Shown here one piece after another: positions 35,868 to 45,668 of a stretch of 64,000 nt of DNA (within the stretch, counting starts at the first letter, position 1; each line of letters begins with the position of its first letter). The stretch is from Nocardioides alcanivorans (GTDB lineage Bacteria > Actinomycetota > Actinomycetes > Propionibacteriales > Nocardioidaceae): positions 1 through 64,000 of the forward strand of contig NZ_JAKGRW010000013.1 in assembly GCF_021555175.1 (NCBI RefSeq), in the 5' to 3' direction. The position numbers and the translations under genes are program-made. Under the pieces are notes generated by a model, which made no database searches, was not told where the DNA came from, and saw only the letters and a list, made by a program, of their open reading frames with translations.

Positions 35868-36662
35868 TCAGATCTTCCCGACGATCTGGCTGAGCAGGCC
35901 GCCCATGCGGCTCGCCGCAGCGCGGCCGGCTTCGAGGACCTCCTCGTGGTTGAGCGGCTGACCGCTCAGCCCCGCAGCCAAGTTGGTGACCAGGCTGATG
36001 CCGAGGATCTCCAGCCCCGCCTCACGGGCGGCGATCGCCTCGAGGGTGGTGCTCATGCCGACCAGGTCGCCACCGATCGCACGGACCATCTTGATCTCGG
36101 CCGGGGTCTCGTAGTGGGGCCCGGGGAACTGGACGTAGACGCCCTCGTCGAGGCTCGGGTCGATCTCCCTGCACAACTGGCGCAAGCGCGGGCTGTAGAG
36201 GTCGGTGAGATCCACGAAGTTGGCGCCGACGATGGGGGAGGTGGCCGTCAGGTTGATGTGGTCGCTGATCAGCACCGGCTGACCGGGTTGCCACCCCTCG
36301 CGCAGGCCGCCACAGCCATTCGTCAATACGATGGCCCCGCAACCGGCGGCGGCCGCCGTACGCACCGGGTGCACGACCGCATCGACGCCCTTGCCCTCGT
36401 AGAAATGGGTGCGGCTGAGGAAGACCAGGAGTTGCTTGTCGCCGGCCTTGACGCTTCGGATCTTGCCGGAGTGCCCGGCAACCGCGGCTGCGCTGAATCC
36501 GGGCAGGTCGGTCGTGTCGATCTCTGCGGTGGCCTCGCCCAGTGCGTCCACGGCGGGCAGCCAGCCGGAGCCGAGCACGAGCGCGATGTCGTGGCGCGCG
36601 ACGCCGGTGAGTTCAGCGAGCCGGGCAGCGGCCTCCCGAGCGAGGGTCTGGGTCTGGGTCAC
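35868..36662 (-). CDS. punA: Purine nucleoside phosphorylase
   Basis: Trimeric-type PNP of 264 residues, phosphorolysing (deoxy)inosine and (deoxy)guanosine to base plus (deoxy)ribose-1-phosphate. Motifs: phosphate-binding [56 protein letters not shown] and [19 protein letters not shown]. The Asn in VTNLAAG marks PNP rather than MTA phosphorylase, which has Asp. GTG 36662 is the start; the much longer frame upstream translates repeats and the opposite gene. It completes the purine branch with adenosine deaminase at 12377. Confidence 0.95.
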   Translation of the reverse strand: MTQTQTLAREAAARLAELTGVARHDIALVLGSGWLPAVDALGEATAEIDTTDLPGFSAAAVAGHSGKIRSVKAGDKQLLVFLSRTHFYEGKGVDAVVHPVRTAAAAGCGAIVLTNGCGGLREGWQPGQPVLISDHINLTATSPIVGANFVDLTDLYSPRLRQLCREIDPSLDEGVYVQFPGPHYETPAEIKMVRAIGGDLVGMSTTLEAIAAREAGLEILGISLVTNLAAGLSGQPLNHEEVLEAGRAAASRMGGLLSQIVGKI

Positions 36663-36866
36663 GTTGCCAACTCTATGCCAGTCCGACGCCCGTCTCCGAT
36701 CCTCGTGCACGGCAGGGTGTCGAAACATGGACCCGGTTGGTCGGGCAGCGAACTGAACGAGAAGGGTGTCGGGGGACAGTACGCCGGACATTGCGCTGTT
36801 GACGGTTGAGGACAGGGCGCCGTTCCTCCACCATGACCCGAGAACTCGAGTTGAGGAGACAACCAC

Positions 36867-37646
36867 GTGACCGCACCCCTGGTCCTGATCGCGCCGGCGA
36901 TGGCCATCGGCTCCGGCTACTACCGACCGCTCGTCGAGGAGTTCGAGGCGCGGGGCTGGTCGGCTCGTGCCCTGCCTCGGCGCGGCTTCGAGGCTGACGG
37001 CGTGCGGGCATCGCGCGGGCACGACTGGTCCTACGCAGACGAGATCGACGACATCGCCGCAGCTGTTGCCGAGGCGCGTACGGAGGATCCCGCCCGGCCG
37101 GTCCTGCTGCTCGGGCACAGCCTTGGTGGGCAACTTGTGGCTGGGCACGAACTGACCCGTGACCCCGTCGACGGCGCGGTCACGGTCGGCGCCTCGCTGC
37201 CACATCACCGTCAGCATCCGTACGGCGGCCCGCACCTGGTGCTGATGGGCGCGCTGGTGGTCCCGGCGCTCACCACGGTGTTCGGATACCTGCCCAAACC
37301 GGCGTTCGGAGCACCGGGGGCACGCACCCTGATGCGGGAGTGGGCGCGGATGGTGCTCACCGGGCGCACGCCGTATCCCGCGACAGGCAAGGTCGCGACG
37401 CCCTCCCTGATCGTCAGCCTCGAGGACGACGTGATGGCGCCGGTCGGGTCGATCGACGCGTTCGCGAAGCGGCTGTTCCAGGGCGACAGGGTCACCCGGT
37501 GGCACTTCCGCAACGACGACGTGCGTCCGGGCAACAGCAACGACCACATCGCCTGGGCCCGCGGTGGCAGCCAGGTCGTCGACCGCATCGTTGCTTGGTG
37601 GGCCGACCACCTCGAAGTGCTCCAGAACCCGCACGCCGCCACCTGA
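36867..37646 (+). CDS. Alpha/beta hydrolase family protein
   Basis: 259 residues. N-terminal [18 protein letters not shown] replaces the usual HG oxyanion motif. The nucleophile elbow is [16 protein letters not shown], an acidic residue is in SLEDDVMAP, and a possible catalytic His lies in [10 protein letters not shown]. Similar proteins are annotated only as alpha/beta hydrolases. GTG 36867 follows GAGGAG. It diverges from punA across 204 bp and precedes repeat array 2. Substrate unknown. Confidence 0.82.
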   Translation: MTAPLVLIAPAMAIGSGYYRPLVEEFEARGWSARALPRRGFEADGVRASRGHDWSYADEIDDIAAAVAEARTEDPARPVLLLGHSLGGQLVAGHELTRDPVDGAVTVGASLPHHRQHPYGGPHLVLMGALVVPALTTVFGYLPKPAFGAPGARTLMREWARMVLTGRTPYPATGKVATPSLIVSLEDDVMAPVGSIDAFAKRLFQGDRVTRWHFRNDDVRPGNSNDHIAWARGGSQVVDRIVAWWADHLEVLQNPHAAT

Positions 37647-37980
37647 ACCTCTCCCGCGCGCCGCCACGGACGTTGGTCGAGCCCGGTTCGTTGGTCGAGC
37701 CTGTCGAGACCGCTCCGCCCACCCTCGGAGGTCGAGCCCGTCGAGACCCTCGCGCCCCGTTGGTCGAGCCTGTCGAGACCACCCTGCCGCCCACCTCGTT
37801 GGTCGAGCCCGTCGAGACCACCCTGCCGCCCACCCCGTTGGTCGAGCTTGTCGAGACCCCGTGCCGCACCCCCGTTGGTCGAGCTGGTCGAGACCTCGTC
37901 CGGCAGCGCGGCCGGTGGTTGTCCACAGGTTGAGTCCCGGTACCGCTGGTTGTGTCGGAGCCAAATGTTGGACTGGTTCC
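37647..37980. repeat. Palindromic repeat array 2 (units at 37673-37896)
   Basis: About seven copies of the same TCGA-rich palindrome as array 1, but in reverse orientation (TTGGTCGAGC-nt-GTCGAGACC, centres CCT, CCC, CTT, CTG). The array lies immediately upstream of the DUF222/HNH gene, and array 3 lies just downstream of that gene. The rest of the 334-bp gap has no gene or clear promoter. Confidence 0.9.
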
Positions 37981-39570
37981 ATGATCGAAATCGACGCCCG
38001 CCACCAGCCCTACGAGGTCACCGACCTTGACGGCTGGCAGCCTGCTCGGCATCCTCGCCGAGAACCGGATCGTCGAGCTGAAAGCCATCCGCAGCAAACT
38101 CCGCCTCGCCTATCAGTGGGCGATCATGCACCCACCCACACCCGACAAGCCGAAAGCAGTGGTGGGTGACGAGACCCTGTTCCCCACCGACTGTGAAGAC
38201 AGGATCTCGGGTGACGGCACCCCTGATGTCGCCCTGTTCGCGGTGGAGGAGCTCGCCGCATCAGGTGGGATGTCGCGTGCTGCTGGGTTCGCGTTGATCG
38301 CGGACGCTCTGGATCTGGTGCACCGGCTCCCGCTGTTGTGGGCGAAGGTCGAGGCCCTGGAGGTTCCGGGGTGGAACGCCCGCCGTGTCGCACTCCTCAC
38401 CAGGAAACTGTCCTACGAGGCGGCACGATGGTTCGACGACCACCTCGCCGCCACCGGCCTCACCGGGTGGCCGACGATCGAGAAGTGGTTGGCGATGGCG
38501 ATCGCGAAGTTCCACCCCGAACTGGTGAAGGACCCCACCACGCCGAAGGGGAAGGCGGATTGGGGTGTGTGGCTGCACCACCCCCAAGCCGGACACGAAG
38601 AAGGAGCCGGCGGTATTGCTGGCACCTCCGAGCTGCAGGCCGTTGGTGACTCGTTGGACCTCACCCGATTCATGGACTTGTTGTCAGCCGAGGCCGAGAC
38701 GATGCGGCGTCTCGGTGACACCGACGACGTGAACCAGCGGCGTGCGAAGGCGATCGGGCGGCTCACCGACGACAACGAACAACCCGCACTCGACCTACAC
38801 CACCCATCACCGACGACGACAGCAGCACCGACAGCACCGACATCGGTATCGACGCGGGTATCGGCGACAGCGAGAGCGGCACCGGCAGCAGCACCGGTAC
38901 CGGCACCTCTTCCGCCGTTGCGGCGGCGGGTGGCGAGCCGGTGCTGGGCAACCCGGTGCTGGGCGAGCTGGTGATCGGGGTGAAGCCGGGTCGGTTGGTG
39001 ACGACACCGGGGCCGTTCGGACGCCGTCGTGGGTTGCGGGTGATGGCCCACGTGAACCTTGCGGACCTGTTCGCGTTGGGCCTCGACCCCCACGAGTTGG
39101 GGTTGGACGGCGACGGGATCGCCTCCACCGACCGGTTGGGGCAGGTCCTCACCACCCAGCTACGCGACTGGATCACCCGCCACGGTTCCCTCGCGACCAT
39201 CACCCCAGTCGTCGACCTGAACCGCACCGATGCGGTGGATCGTCACGATCCACCCGAATGGATGGACACCCTCGTCCGACTCCGTGACCCACACTGTGTG
39301 TATCCCAACTGTGAACGCTCCAGCTGGGACGCCGACCTCGACCACATCGACCCGTACCTTCCACCTGGTGAGGGTGGTCCACCTGGGCAAACCCGGCCGG
39401 AGAACCTGGCGCCGTTGTGTCGACGTCACCACCTGATGAAGACCCACGGCAGGTGGCGCTACCGACGGACCAGGGACGGAACCTATATCTGGACCAGCCA
39501 GCACGGCAGGACCTGGCTGGCCACACCCCAAGGCACCCACGGCACCACCGACACCAGCCAGCCCGGCTGA
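37981..39570 (+). CDS. DUF222 / HNH endonuclease (13E12-type), two frameshifts as read
   Basis: About 529 residues. N-terminal DUF222 region ([15 protein letters not shown], then [20 protein letters not shown] to [16 protein letters not shown]), a Ser/Thr/Gly-rich linker, and a C-terminal [42 protein letters not shown] (zinc Cys and catalytic His present). An extra T at 38027-38028 and a missing C at 38803-38805 break the frame; correcting both gives one protein with linker [18 protein letters not shown]. The family is the M. tuberculosis REP13E12 family, repeated in actinobacterial genomes and of unproven function. Flanked on both sides by palindrome arrays. Confidence 0.85.
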
Positions 39571-40083
39571 GCCTCACCGGTCACAAGCAGCGCCTGCCGA
39601 ACAGCACCACAGCCCGATCCCCGGGAGAACACACGCTCTCCCGGGGCACAGGCACGCCACCAGCCTGGGAGACGTCTCGACAAGCTCGACCACCGGAGCG
39701 AGAGTCTCGAGCAGCGGCGTACGGGCTCTATCGGCGGGTGCGGCAATGGTCTCGGCAAGCTCGACCACCGACGCACGGACGCGACCAGCGGGGATGCCAT
39801 GGGCTCGAGAACAGGATCCCGGTGGTCGAGCCTGTCGAGACCTTGCCCCGCGGGGTCAGAGCTGGTCTCGACAAGCTCGACCAACGACGTAGGGGATCGA
39901 CCAAAGACGTAGGGCTCGACCAACGGGGGCGCGGCGATCTCGACAGGCTCGACCAACGGCGGACAGGTCGACCAACGGGCGCACATGGTCTCGACAAGCT
40001 CGACCAACGACGTAGGGGATCGACCAACGACGTAGGGCTCGACCAACGGGGGCGCGGGCTCGAGCGGCCGGCGGAGAGTCCGG
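39571..40083. repeat. Palindromic repeat array 3 with a duplicated 71-bp unit (39674-40070)
   Basis: 513 bp without a gene. It holds about ten palindrome units in both orientations (for example 39821-39842 is inverted). Higher-order structure: the 71-bp blocks 39864-39934 and 39987-40057 differ at a single base. Within each block ACGTAGGG and CTCGACCAACG are repeated. This recent tandem-like duplication shows that the array is still expanding or recombining. Confidence 0.9.
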
Positions 40084-41423
40084 TCAGGAGCGTGGGCGGC
40101 GTACCTGCCACACACCGAGCGCGAGGCACACCAGTCCCCCGGCCACGAGGCCCATCCCGGCGCCGCGGCGGCCGGTCAACCAGGTCTCGTCGCCATCGAG
40201 CGGCGCCGTGTGACCCGAGGCTGAGCTCGACCAGGTGTCAGGTCCGATGAGGAAGCCGGCTGATTGCCCTGAATACTCCGGGGCCTCGACCTTCTCCCCC
40301 TGCACCTCGATCGTGAGCGTGTAGGACACCGGCACGCGGCGTGCCTCGTCCTCCTCGTCCTTGGCACTGACGATGATCCAGTGGTCACCCGACAGATAGG
40401 CCGAGCGATTGGAGACCCGGTCCCGCCAGGTGACCGGCCCCAGACCGGTGGTGGCCGTCACCGGCTCGACCGTCTCTTCGGGTTGGTCGAACTCCGTGGT
40501 GACGTCGTCGTCGATCCCGTCGAGGTTCGACGAGATGGTGTTGCGCAACGGGTCGGCGACTGCCACCTTGAGCTCGGGGCCGTCCCACGGGATGTTCTCG
40601 GAGTCGCCGGGCTCGAGCGGCTCGACGTCGACCCGTGCAGCGATGGTCTGCCCCCACTCGACGGGAGCCCGGTAGAAGTGCATCTCTCCGGCTCCCAGCG
40701 TCGCACTCACCGTGCCGGAGCCGAGCTCACGCGCGTCATCGAAACCACGACCGGGCTCGACCTCCTCGGGGTCGCCAGGATCGGGCAGCACGAGCAACTC
40801 GTTGGAGCCCGGGGACTCCGGCAACCGGCCGCCCTCCTTCGCGTCCGTGGGGTTGCGCAGCGGCGCCTCCTCCACGACCTTGATGCGGATGGGCAGCTCC
40901 TCCCCACCGTCGACGAAGACTGACGCTGCACCTGGATCTGCAACGGCACGGCTTCGAGCATGCACTCGTCGCTGGTGTCCGCCTTGGCCACGGTGACGCG
41001 GCTGCCGACAGGTACGTGCTCCCAGCCAGCCCAGCTGTCCCCCTCGACGGTGGTACTGCCGCAATCGGCGACCCGACCTGCACTCGTCTTGACCTCCACA
41101 CCGTCCCCACGGCCGAGCAACCCGATCACGGCGATGTGCACCGTGCTCTGGTTGACGCTGCGTCGATAGACGAACTGGTGCGCGTTGCTCGGAGCGGGTT
41201 CCAGTACGTCGCTCCACAGCCCGGGTTGGAGCGTGACGGGATCGTCGGCGTTCTTCGAGATGTCCAGGCGCGGAGCGCTGCCCAGCACGTCGTCAACCTC
41301 GTCTGCGGCGGCGAAGCCGCTGGGCAGCAGCGCGCTCAACAGTGCGACGGCGGCAACCGCGGCAGGAAGCGATCGTCGCCCACGGAGAGTCCTCAGGCCC
41401 AACACGGCCAGCACCCTACCCAC
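40084..41423 (-). CDS. Exported protein with C-terminal membrane anchor, unknown function (frameshifted as read)
   Basis: About 446 residues. Signal peptide (LPAAVAAVALLSALLPSGFAAADE); two beta-rich repeats, each describing a surface domain (LDISKNADDPVTLQPGLWSD; later VSATLGAGEMHFYRAPVEWG); and a C-terminal helix (GMGLVAGGLVCLALGVW) with a basic tail. The frame changes near 40929-40932; one added base joins QIQV to ASVFVDGGEELP. The start is ambiguous among GTGs at 41423, 41414 and 41405. It is similar in layout to hypothetical exported actinobacterial proteins; no domain recognised. It follows array 3 and precedes a MarR gene. Confidence 0.65.
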
Positions 41424-41463
41424 CAGACGCCCGACGCAACCGGGTCGGCCCGATCGAGGGCGC

Positions 41464-41952
41464 TCAGAAGTCGCCCGCTTCGCGCCGGACGGGCCGCAGC
41501 AGTTCAGAGAGCTCCTCGAGCTGCTCGGCGTCGAGAGCATTGAGCGCGAACCCCGAAGCGACCAGATCCCGGGTGGCCGCCTCGACGACCGCCCGGCCGC
41601 TGTCGGTGATCTCGGCCAGCACGGCACGGCCGTCCTCGGGGTGCGGCACCCGGACCACATGGCCCTGTTCGACGAGTCGGCTGACGATCGAGGTGACCGA
41701 GGTGGGGTGCACCTGCAGTCGCTCCCCCATCTTTCCCAACGGCAAGGAGCCCTGCCGGGTGAAGCACAGCAGCACCAGCGCCTCATAGCGGGCGAAGGTG
41801 AGCCCGTGGGGCTTGAGGGTCGCGTCGAGGCGCGCTTGCACCAGCTGCTGCACGCGCATCAGGGACGTGACGGCGTGCATCGCGGGCACGCCCTTCCAAC
41901 GCAGCCCCCATTGGCGGGCCGCCTCGTCGATCGGGTCGAACGGCAGAGTCAT
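41464..41952 (-). CDS. MarR family transcriptional regulator
   Basis: 162 residues with the MarR winged helix: LTFARYEALVLLCFTRQGSLP, LGKMGERLQVHPTSVTSIVSRL and the wing VVRVPHPEDGRAVLAEIT. It shares its start with the stop of the PH-domain gene (TGATG at 41952), so the two are co-transcribed. It lies about 0.8 kb from the meaB/thiolase cluster and is one of three in-window candidates for the regulator of the shared GTTAC-N6-GTAAC elements; that link is speculative. Confidence 0.9.
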   Translation of the reverse strand: MTLPFDPIDEAARQWGLRWKGVPAMHAVTSLMRVQQLVQARLDATLKPHGLTFARYEALVLLCFTRQGSLPLGKMGERLQVHPTSVTSIVSRLVEQGHVVRVPHPEDGRAVLAEITDSGRAVVEAATRDLVASGFALNALDAEQLEELSELLRPVRREAGDF

Positions 41953-42473
41953 CAGTTCACCTTGGGTCCGCGCAGTCCGGAACGCTGCACCACGCGCTGG
42001 ATGGCCAGGTCACGCTCACCGGGGCGGGCGACGTACCTGATGTCACGCAGGCCCTGTTCCTGGGCTGCGGATTCGAAGACGAAGTGCCCGAAACCGAGGA
42101 TTCGGCCCTGCAACGGGCGCACGACCGTGATGTCGAGGATCCGGCTCAACGGCATCGTCGCGTGCTGCTGCGAGAGGACCCCGTGCACCCGGAAGACGCG
42201 CATGTTGGTGATCACGAAACGGTCGCGGTGCGCGGCCAACGCCTTCCAGCCCGCATGACAGAGCAGGGCTCCCGCCACCAGCATCGGCAGCCAGGCGAAG
42301 GAGATGTCGGCGAAGGGGACCCACAGCAGCAGGGCAACCGCCGCGACGACCTCGATCACGGGTACCACGTAGACGATCCAGTGGTGCAGTACCTCGTCGA
42401 CGATGACCTCTCCCTCATCTCGCAACAGGTGCTTGCGGATGTTGGGGTCGGACAGGGACTTGAGGAGGCCCAT
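41952..42473 (-). CDS. Bacterial PH-domain (YdbS/DUF304-like) membrane protein
   Basis: 173 residues: N-terminal LLRDEGEVIVDEVLHHW, two transmembrane helices (about 31-50 and 57-77), then a PH-like domain (RDRFVITNMRVFRVHGVLSQ, MPLSRILDITVVRPLQGRI). These residues are typical of bPH2 proteins. It is coupled to the MarR gene and follows a 56-residue membrane peptide gene. Function unknown. Confidence 0.82.
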   Translation of the reverse strand: MGLLKSLSDPNIRKHLLRDEGEVIVDEVLHHWIVYVVPVIEVVAAVALLLWVPFADISFAWLPMLVAGALLCHAGWKALAAHRDRFVITNMRVFRVHGVLSQQHATMPLSRILDITVVRPLQGRILGFGHFVFESAAQEQGLRDIRYVARPGERDLAIQRVVQRSGLRGPKVN

Positions 42474-42480
42474 CCCGTGC

Positions 42481-42651
42481 CTAGAACAGCTCGTTGATGA
42501 AGCGGATCGTGGCGTCGAAGAACTGAGTGGTCATGCCCCAACCGCCATCGAATGCCCGGCCGGAGAGCTCAGCGAGTCCACTGGGGTCCTTGAACATGTA
42601 GAAGCCCAGGAACAGCACGACGACCAGGAGCACGCCCTTCTTGGCGCCCAT
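42481..42651 (-). CDS. 56-residue single-pass membrane protein
   Basis: Small protein from ATG 42651 behind GAGGAG. One N-terminal helix (KKGVLLVVVLFLGFYMF, about 4-20) is followed by a short external segment with aromatic residues. It is separated by 7 nt from the PH-domain gene downstream, so likely in that operon. No family recognised. Confidence 0.65.
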   Translation of the reverse strand: MGAKKGVLLVVVLFLGFYMFKDPSGLAELSGRAFDGGWGMTTQFFDATIRFINELF

Positions 42652-42743
42652 GTCTTCTCCTCGGGTTGCTGTCGGGCAGATTGCGATGCCATTTCTAGCA
42701 AACGAGCGCACGGCGACGCGGGAGGCGCGCCCGACACCCGCCA

Positions 42744-43740
42744 TCAGGAAGGTTCGACCCGCTGGCGCAGCTCGTCGGCAGCGCTGTAGGGATCGCACTC
42801 CCCTGCCGCCACGCGCTGGGCCAGGTCCGCCAGGGTGCTCCCCTGCGTCAGACCCGCCCAGGCCTTGCGCAGCTCGGCGACAGCGATTGCCTCGATCTCC
42901 TCCGCCGCCCGCCGCTGCCTGCGCTGATCGAGCTCCCCGAGGAGACCAACCACTCATGGTGCTCGCCCAGCGTCTCCGCCACCTCGGCCACGCCACCGCC
43001 GTCGTGCGCCGTCGTCATCAGCACCGGGCGCTGCCACGACTCCTCGCGACGCTCGGAGAGGGCGAGAGCGTTGCGCAGCTCCCGACGAACCCGGTTGGCA
43101 CCGTCACGGTCGGCCTTGTTGACCACGTACACGTCACCGACCTCGAGAATGCCTGCCTTGGCCGCTTGGATGCCGTCGCCCATGCCGGGTGCCAACAAGA
43201 TCACGGTGGTGTCAGCGAGCCCGGCGATCTCGACCTCGCTCTGACCGACACCGACCGTCTCGACCACGACCACGTCGAACCCGGCTGCGTCGAGCACCCG
43301 GACCGCCTGCGGCGTCGCCCACGACAGGCCACCCAAGTGGCCGCGTGAGGCCATCGACCGAATGAAGACTCCGGGGTCGGTGGCGTGCTCCGACATCCGC
43401 ACCCGGTCACCCAGGAGTGCACCCCGGAGAACGGGGACGACGGATCCACCGCGAGTACGCCGACCCGCAGGTCCCGCTTGCGCAGCTCTGCCACGAGCGC
43501 GCTGGTCGACGTCGACTTGCCGACGCCGGGAGCACCGGTGATGCCGATGACCCGAGCGTTCCCGGCCATCGGGGCAAGCAGGGTCATCACCTCACGCAGC
43601 AGGGGCGAGGCATCCTCGACCAGCGTGATGAGTCGTCCGACCGAGCGCGGATCGCCGGCGCGCGCCTTCTCGACGAGTTCGGGGACCGACGGCGCCCCGC
43701 GGCGCCCCCGGTCCCCGGTCGTCGGGTTGCTGTGTGTCAC
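42744..43740 (-). CDS. meaB: MeaB/ArgK-family GTPase, mutase chaperone (two frameshifts as read)
   Basis: G3E GTPase that protects and reloads adenosylcobalamin-dependent acyl-CoA mutases; about 332 residues. Walker A ITGAPGVGKSTSTSALV, LAVDPSSPFSGG, MASRGHLGGL, Walker B region VVVVETVGVGQSEVEI and the specificity motif VVNKADRDGANRV. The frame breaks at C43422-43425 and near 42946-42947; restoring one base at each gives ALLGDRVRMSEHATD and EWLGLLGELDQR. GTG 43740 lies 16 nt after the thiolase stop, so it is in the thiolase operon. Its client is probably the mutase at 59527. Confidence 0.92.
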
Positions 43741-43756
43741 GTCAGCCGACGTGGCC

Positions 43757-44944
43757 TCAGGCCTTGGGGACCCGGACGATGAGGGCATCGCCCTGGCCAC
43801 CGCCGCCACAGAGCGCAGCAGCGCCGGTGCCGCCGCCACGGCGCTTGAGCTCCAGCGCGAGGTGCAGCACGATCCGGGCGCCGGACATCCCCACGGGGTG
43901 ACCGATCGCAATGGCACCGCCGTTGACGTTGACCTTGTCGTCGTCGATCCCGAGGTCGCGGGCCGACTCGATGCCGACCGCCGCAAAGGCTTCATTGAGC
44001 TCGAAGAGATCGATGTCGGAGACGGCGATGCCCTCCTTCTCGACGGCCTTCTTGATGGCGTTGGCCGGCTGCAGCTGCAGCGTGGAGTCCGGGCCGGCGA
44101 CCTGGCCCGAGGCACCGATCTCGGCGAGCCACTCGAGGCCGAGCTCCTCGGCCTTGGCCTTGCTCATCACGACGACGGCGCAGGCACCGTCGGAGATCTG
44201 CGAGGAGGATCCGGCGGTGACGGTGCCGTCCTTCGAGAAGGCGGGACGAAGGCCGGCGAGTGACTCCGCGGTGGTGTCGGCGCGCACGCCCTCGTCGACG
44301 GAGACGACCACGTCGCCACGGCGAGAGGAGATGGTGACCGGCACGATCTCGTCGTCGAAGACACCGTTCTTCTGCGCGGCAGCGGCACGCTGGTGGCTGC
44401 GGGCCGAGAACGCGTCCTGCTCCTCACGAGTGAGGTTGCCGCCCGAGACATTGCGCTGCTCGGTCAGGTTGCCCATGGCCTGGTCGGTGAACTGGTCGTA
44501 GAGGGCGTCGTAGGCCATCGAGTCCACGAGCGTCGTGTCGCCGTACTTGAAGCCACTGCGCGACTTGGGCAGCAGGTGCGGGGCAAGGGTCATCGACTCC
44601 ATGCCTCCGGCGACGACGATCTCGTGCTCGCCGGCCCGGATCAGCTGGTCGGCGAGAGCGATGGCATTGATCCCGGAGAGGCAGACCTTGTTGATGGTCA
44701 GCGAGGGCACATCCATCGGGATGCCGCCCTTGACCGCTGCCTGGCGAGCGGTGATCTGCCCGGCACCAGCCTGGATCACGTGACCCATGATCACGTAGTC
44801 GACCTGGTCACCGGCGACACCGGCCTTGTCGAGCGCGCCCTTGATGGCGACACCACCGAGGTCAGCAGCCGAAAGGTCCTTCAGCCCTCCGAGCAGTCGG
44901 CCTACGGGGGTACGTGCGCCGGCGACGATGACGGATCCGGACAT
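43757..44944 (-). CDS. Acetyl-CoA C-acetyltransferase (thiolase)
   Basis: 395-residue biosynthetic-type thiolase condensing two acetyl-CoA to acetoacetyl-CoA, the entry to the ethylmalonyl-CoA route. The nucleophile Cys is in [13 protein letters not shown], the His in [16 protein letters not shown] and the second Cys in [16 protein letters not shown] 44944 follows AGGAGG. It diverges from the epimerase gene, and a 16-bp GTTAC-type element lies between them. meaB follows in the same operon. Confidence 0.94.
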   Translation of the reverse strand: MSGSVIVAGARTPVGRLLGGLKDLSAADLGGVAIKGALDKAGVAGDQVDYVIMGHVIQAGAGQITARQAAVKGGIPMDVPSLTINKVCLSGINAIALADQLIRAGEHEIVVAGGMESMTLAPHLLPKSRSGFKYGDTTLVDSMAYDALYDQFTDQAMGNLTEQRNVSGGNLTREEQDAFSARSHQRAAAAQKNGVFDDEIVPVTISSRRGDVVVSVDEGVRADTTAESLAGLRPAFSKDGTVTAGSSSQISDGACAVVVMSKAKAEELGLEWLAEIGASGQVAGPDSTLQLQPANAIKKAVEKEGIAVSDIDLFELNEAFAAVGIESARDLGIDDDKVNVNGGAIAIGHPVGMSGARIVLHLALELKRRGGGTGAAALCGGGGQGDALIVRVPKA

Positions 44945-44983
44945 GGTTCCTCCTGGAGGAGCAGATGGGTTGACGCGAGCGAG

Positions 44984-44999
44984 GTTACCCATTGTTCAC
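44984..44999. promoter_or_regulatory. GTTAC-N6-GTAAC-like element, thiolase/epimerase
   Basis: GTTACCCATTGTTCAC, in the divergent region 39 nt upstream of the thiolase ATG. One arm is perfect and the other partial. It resembles elements before ccr, the 3-hydroxyacyl-CoA dehydrogenase and the mutase gene. Confidence 0.45.
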
Positions 45000-45068
45000 C
45001 CATCGCGTGGATGTTGATCAGATCACACTGGTTGGCAGGGGCGCATCCGTTGGACGACGATGCTCCCC

Positions 45069-45521
45069 ATGACTGCCCCGCTTTCCGTGCCCGACCATCT
45101 CTTCATCGCGATCGACCATGTCGGCATCGCCGTCCCCGACCTCGACGAGGCGATCGCCTTCTACCGTGACAAGTTCTCCATGACCGTCCGCCACGAAGAG
45201 GTCAACGAGGCCCAGGGCGTGCGGGAGGCCATGGTGGGCGTCGGCGACACCGATGCCTGCATCCAGTTGCTGGCCCCGCTGACGCCGGAGTCCACGATCG
45301 CCAAGTTCCTCGACCGCAGTGGTCCCGGCCTGCAGCAGCTCGCCTACCGGGTCACCGACCTCGACCAGGTCTCGGCGGTCCTGCGCGAACGCGGCCTGCG
45401 CCTGCTGTACGACGAGCCTCGCCGCGGCACCGCCAACTCCCGGATCAACTTCGTGCACCCCAAGGACGCCGGTGGCGTGCTCGTGGAGCTCGTCGAGCCG
45501 GCAGCCGACAGCAGCCACTGA
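45069..45521 (+). CDS. Methylmalonyl-CoA/ethylmalonyl-CoA epimerase
   Basis: VOC-fold metalloenzyme of 150 residues that inverts the alpha-carbon of methyl- or ethylmalonyl-CoA so the mutase can use it. Metal ligands are visible as His in AIDHVGIAVPDL, Gln in DACIQLLAPL, His/Gln region in GLQQLAYRV and Glu in GGVLVELVEP. ATG 45069 gives the usual MTAP start; an in-frame ATG at 45060 is possible. It lies between thiolase and ccr, so ethylmalonyl-CoA turnover is the probable role. Confidence 0.9.
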   Translation: MTAPLSVPDHLFIAIDHVGIAVPDLDEAIAFYRDKFSMTVRHEEVNEAQGVREAMVGVGDTDACIQLLAPLTPESTIAKFLDRSGPGLQQLAYRVTDLDQVSAVLRERGLRLLYDEPRRGTANSRINFVHPKDAGGVLVELVEPAADSSH

Positions 45522-45611
45522 GCCACGTCAAACGCCAGTCGCGTCGAGTCGCGTCACCCGCCTCCGCGCCCAGGGTGACGCGGCTCACTCCCACGACGGC
45601 CCAGCTACGAC

Positions 45612-45617
45612 TAGATT
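45612..45617 (+). promoter_or_regulatory. Candidate -10 of the ccr promoter
   Basis: TAGATT at 45612-45617 would place the transcription start near 45623-45624, at the edge of the GTTAC-type element, with a leader of about 45 nt containing AGGAGG before GTG 45669. The -35 is not clear. Confidence 0.4.
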
Positions 45618-45622
45618 CTGCG

Positions 45623-45638
45623 GTTACCAACCGTTAAC
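45623..45638. promoter_or_regulatory. GTTAC-N6-GTAAC-like element, ccr
   Basis: GTTACCAACCGTTAAC, 30 nt upstream of the ccr start and at the predicted transcription start, a position suited to repression. It agrees with the element before the 3-hydroxyacyl-CoA dehydrogenase gene at 12 of 16 positions by my count, taking the reverse complement of that site. Confidence 0.5.
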
Positions 45639-45668
45639 ACTGCCGCCCCTGCCCCAGGAGGATCCGCC

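Noticed and set aside
35868..37982. 704-residue minus-strand protein joining repeats and PNP
   Set aside because: Only the last 264 codons are PNP; the rest translates the palindrome array and the antisense of the hydrolase gene.
37981..39570. Prophage attachment site in the DUF222/HNH gene (as for phiRv1 in REP13E12)
   Set aside because: No integrase, phage gene or duplicated attachment core is seen around either copy.
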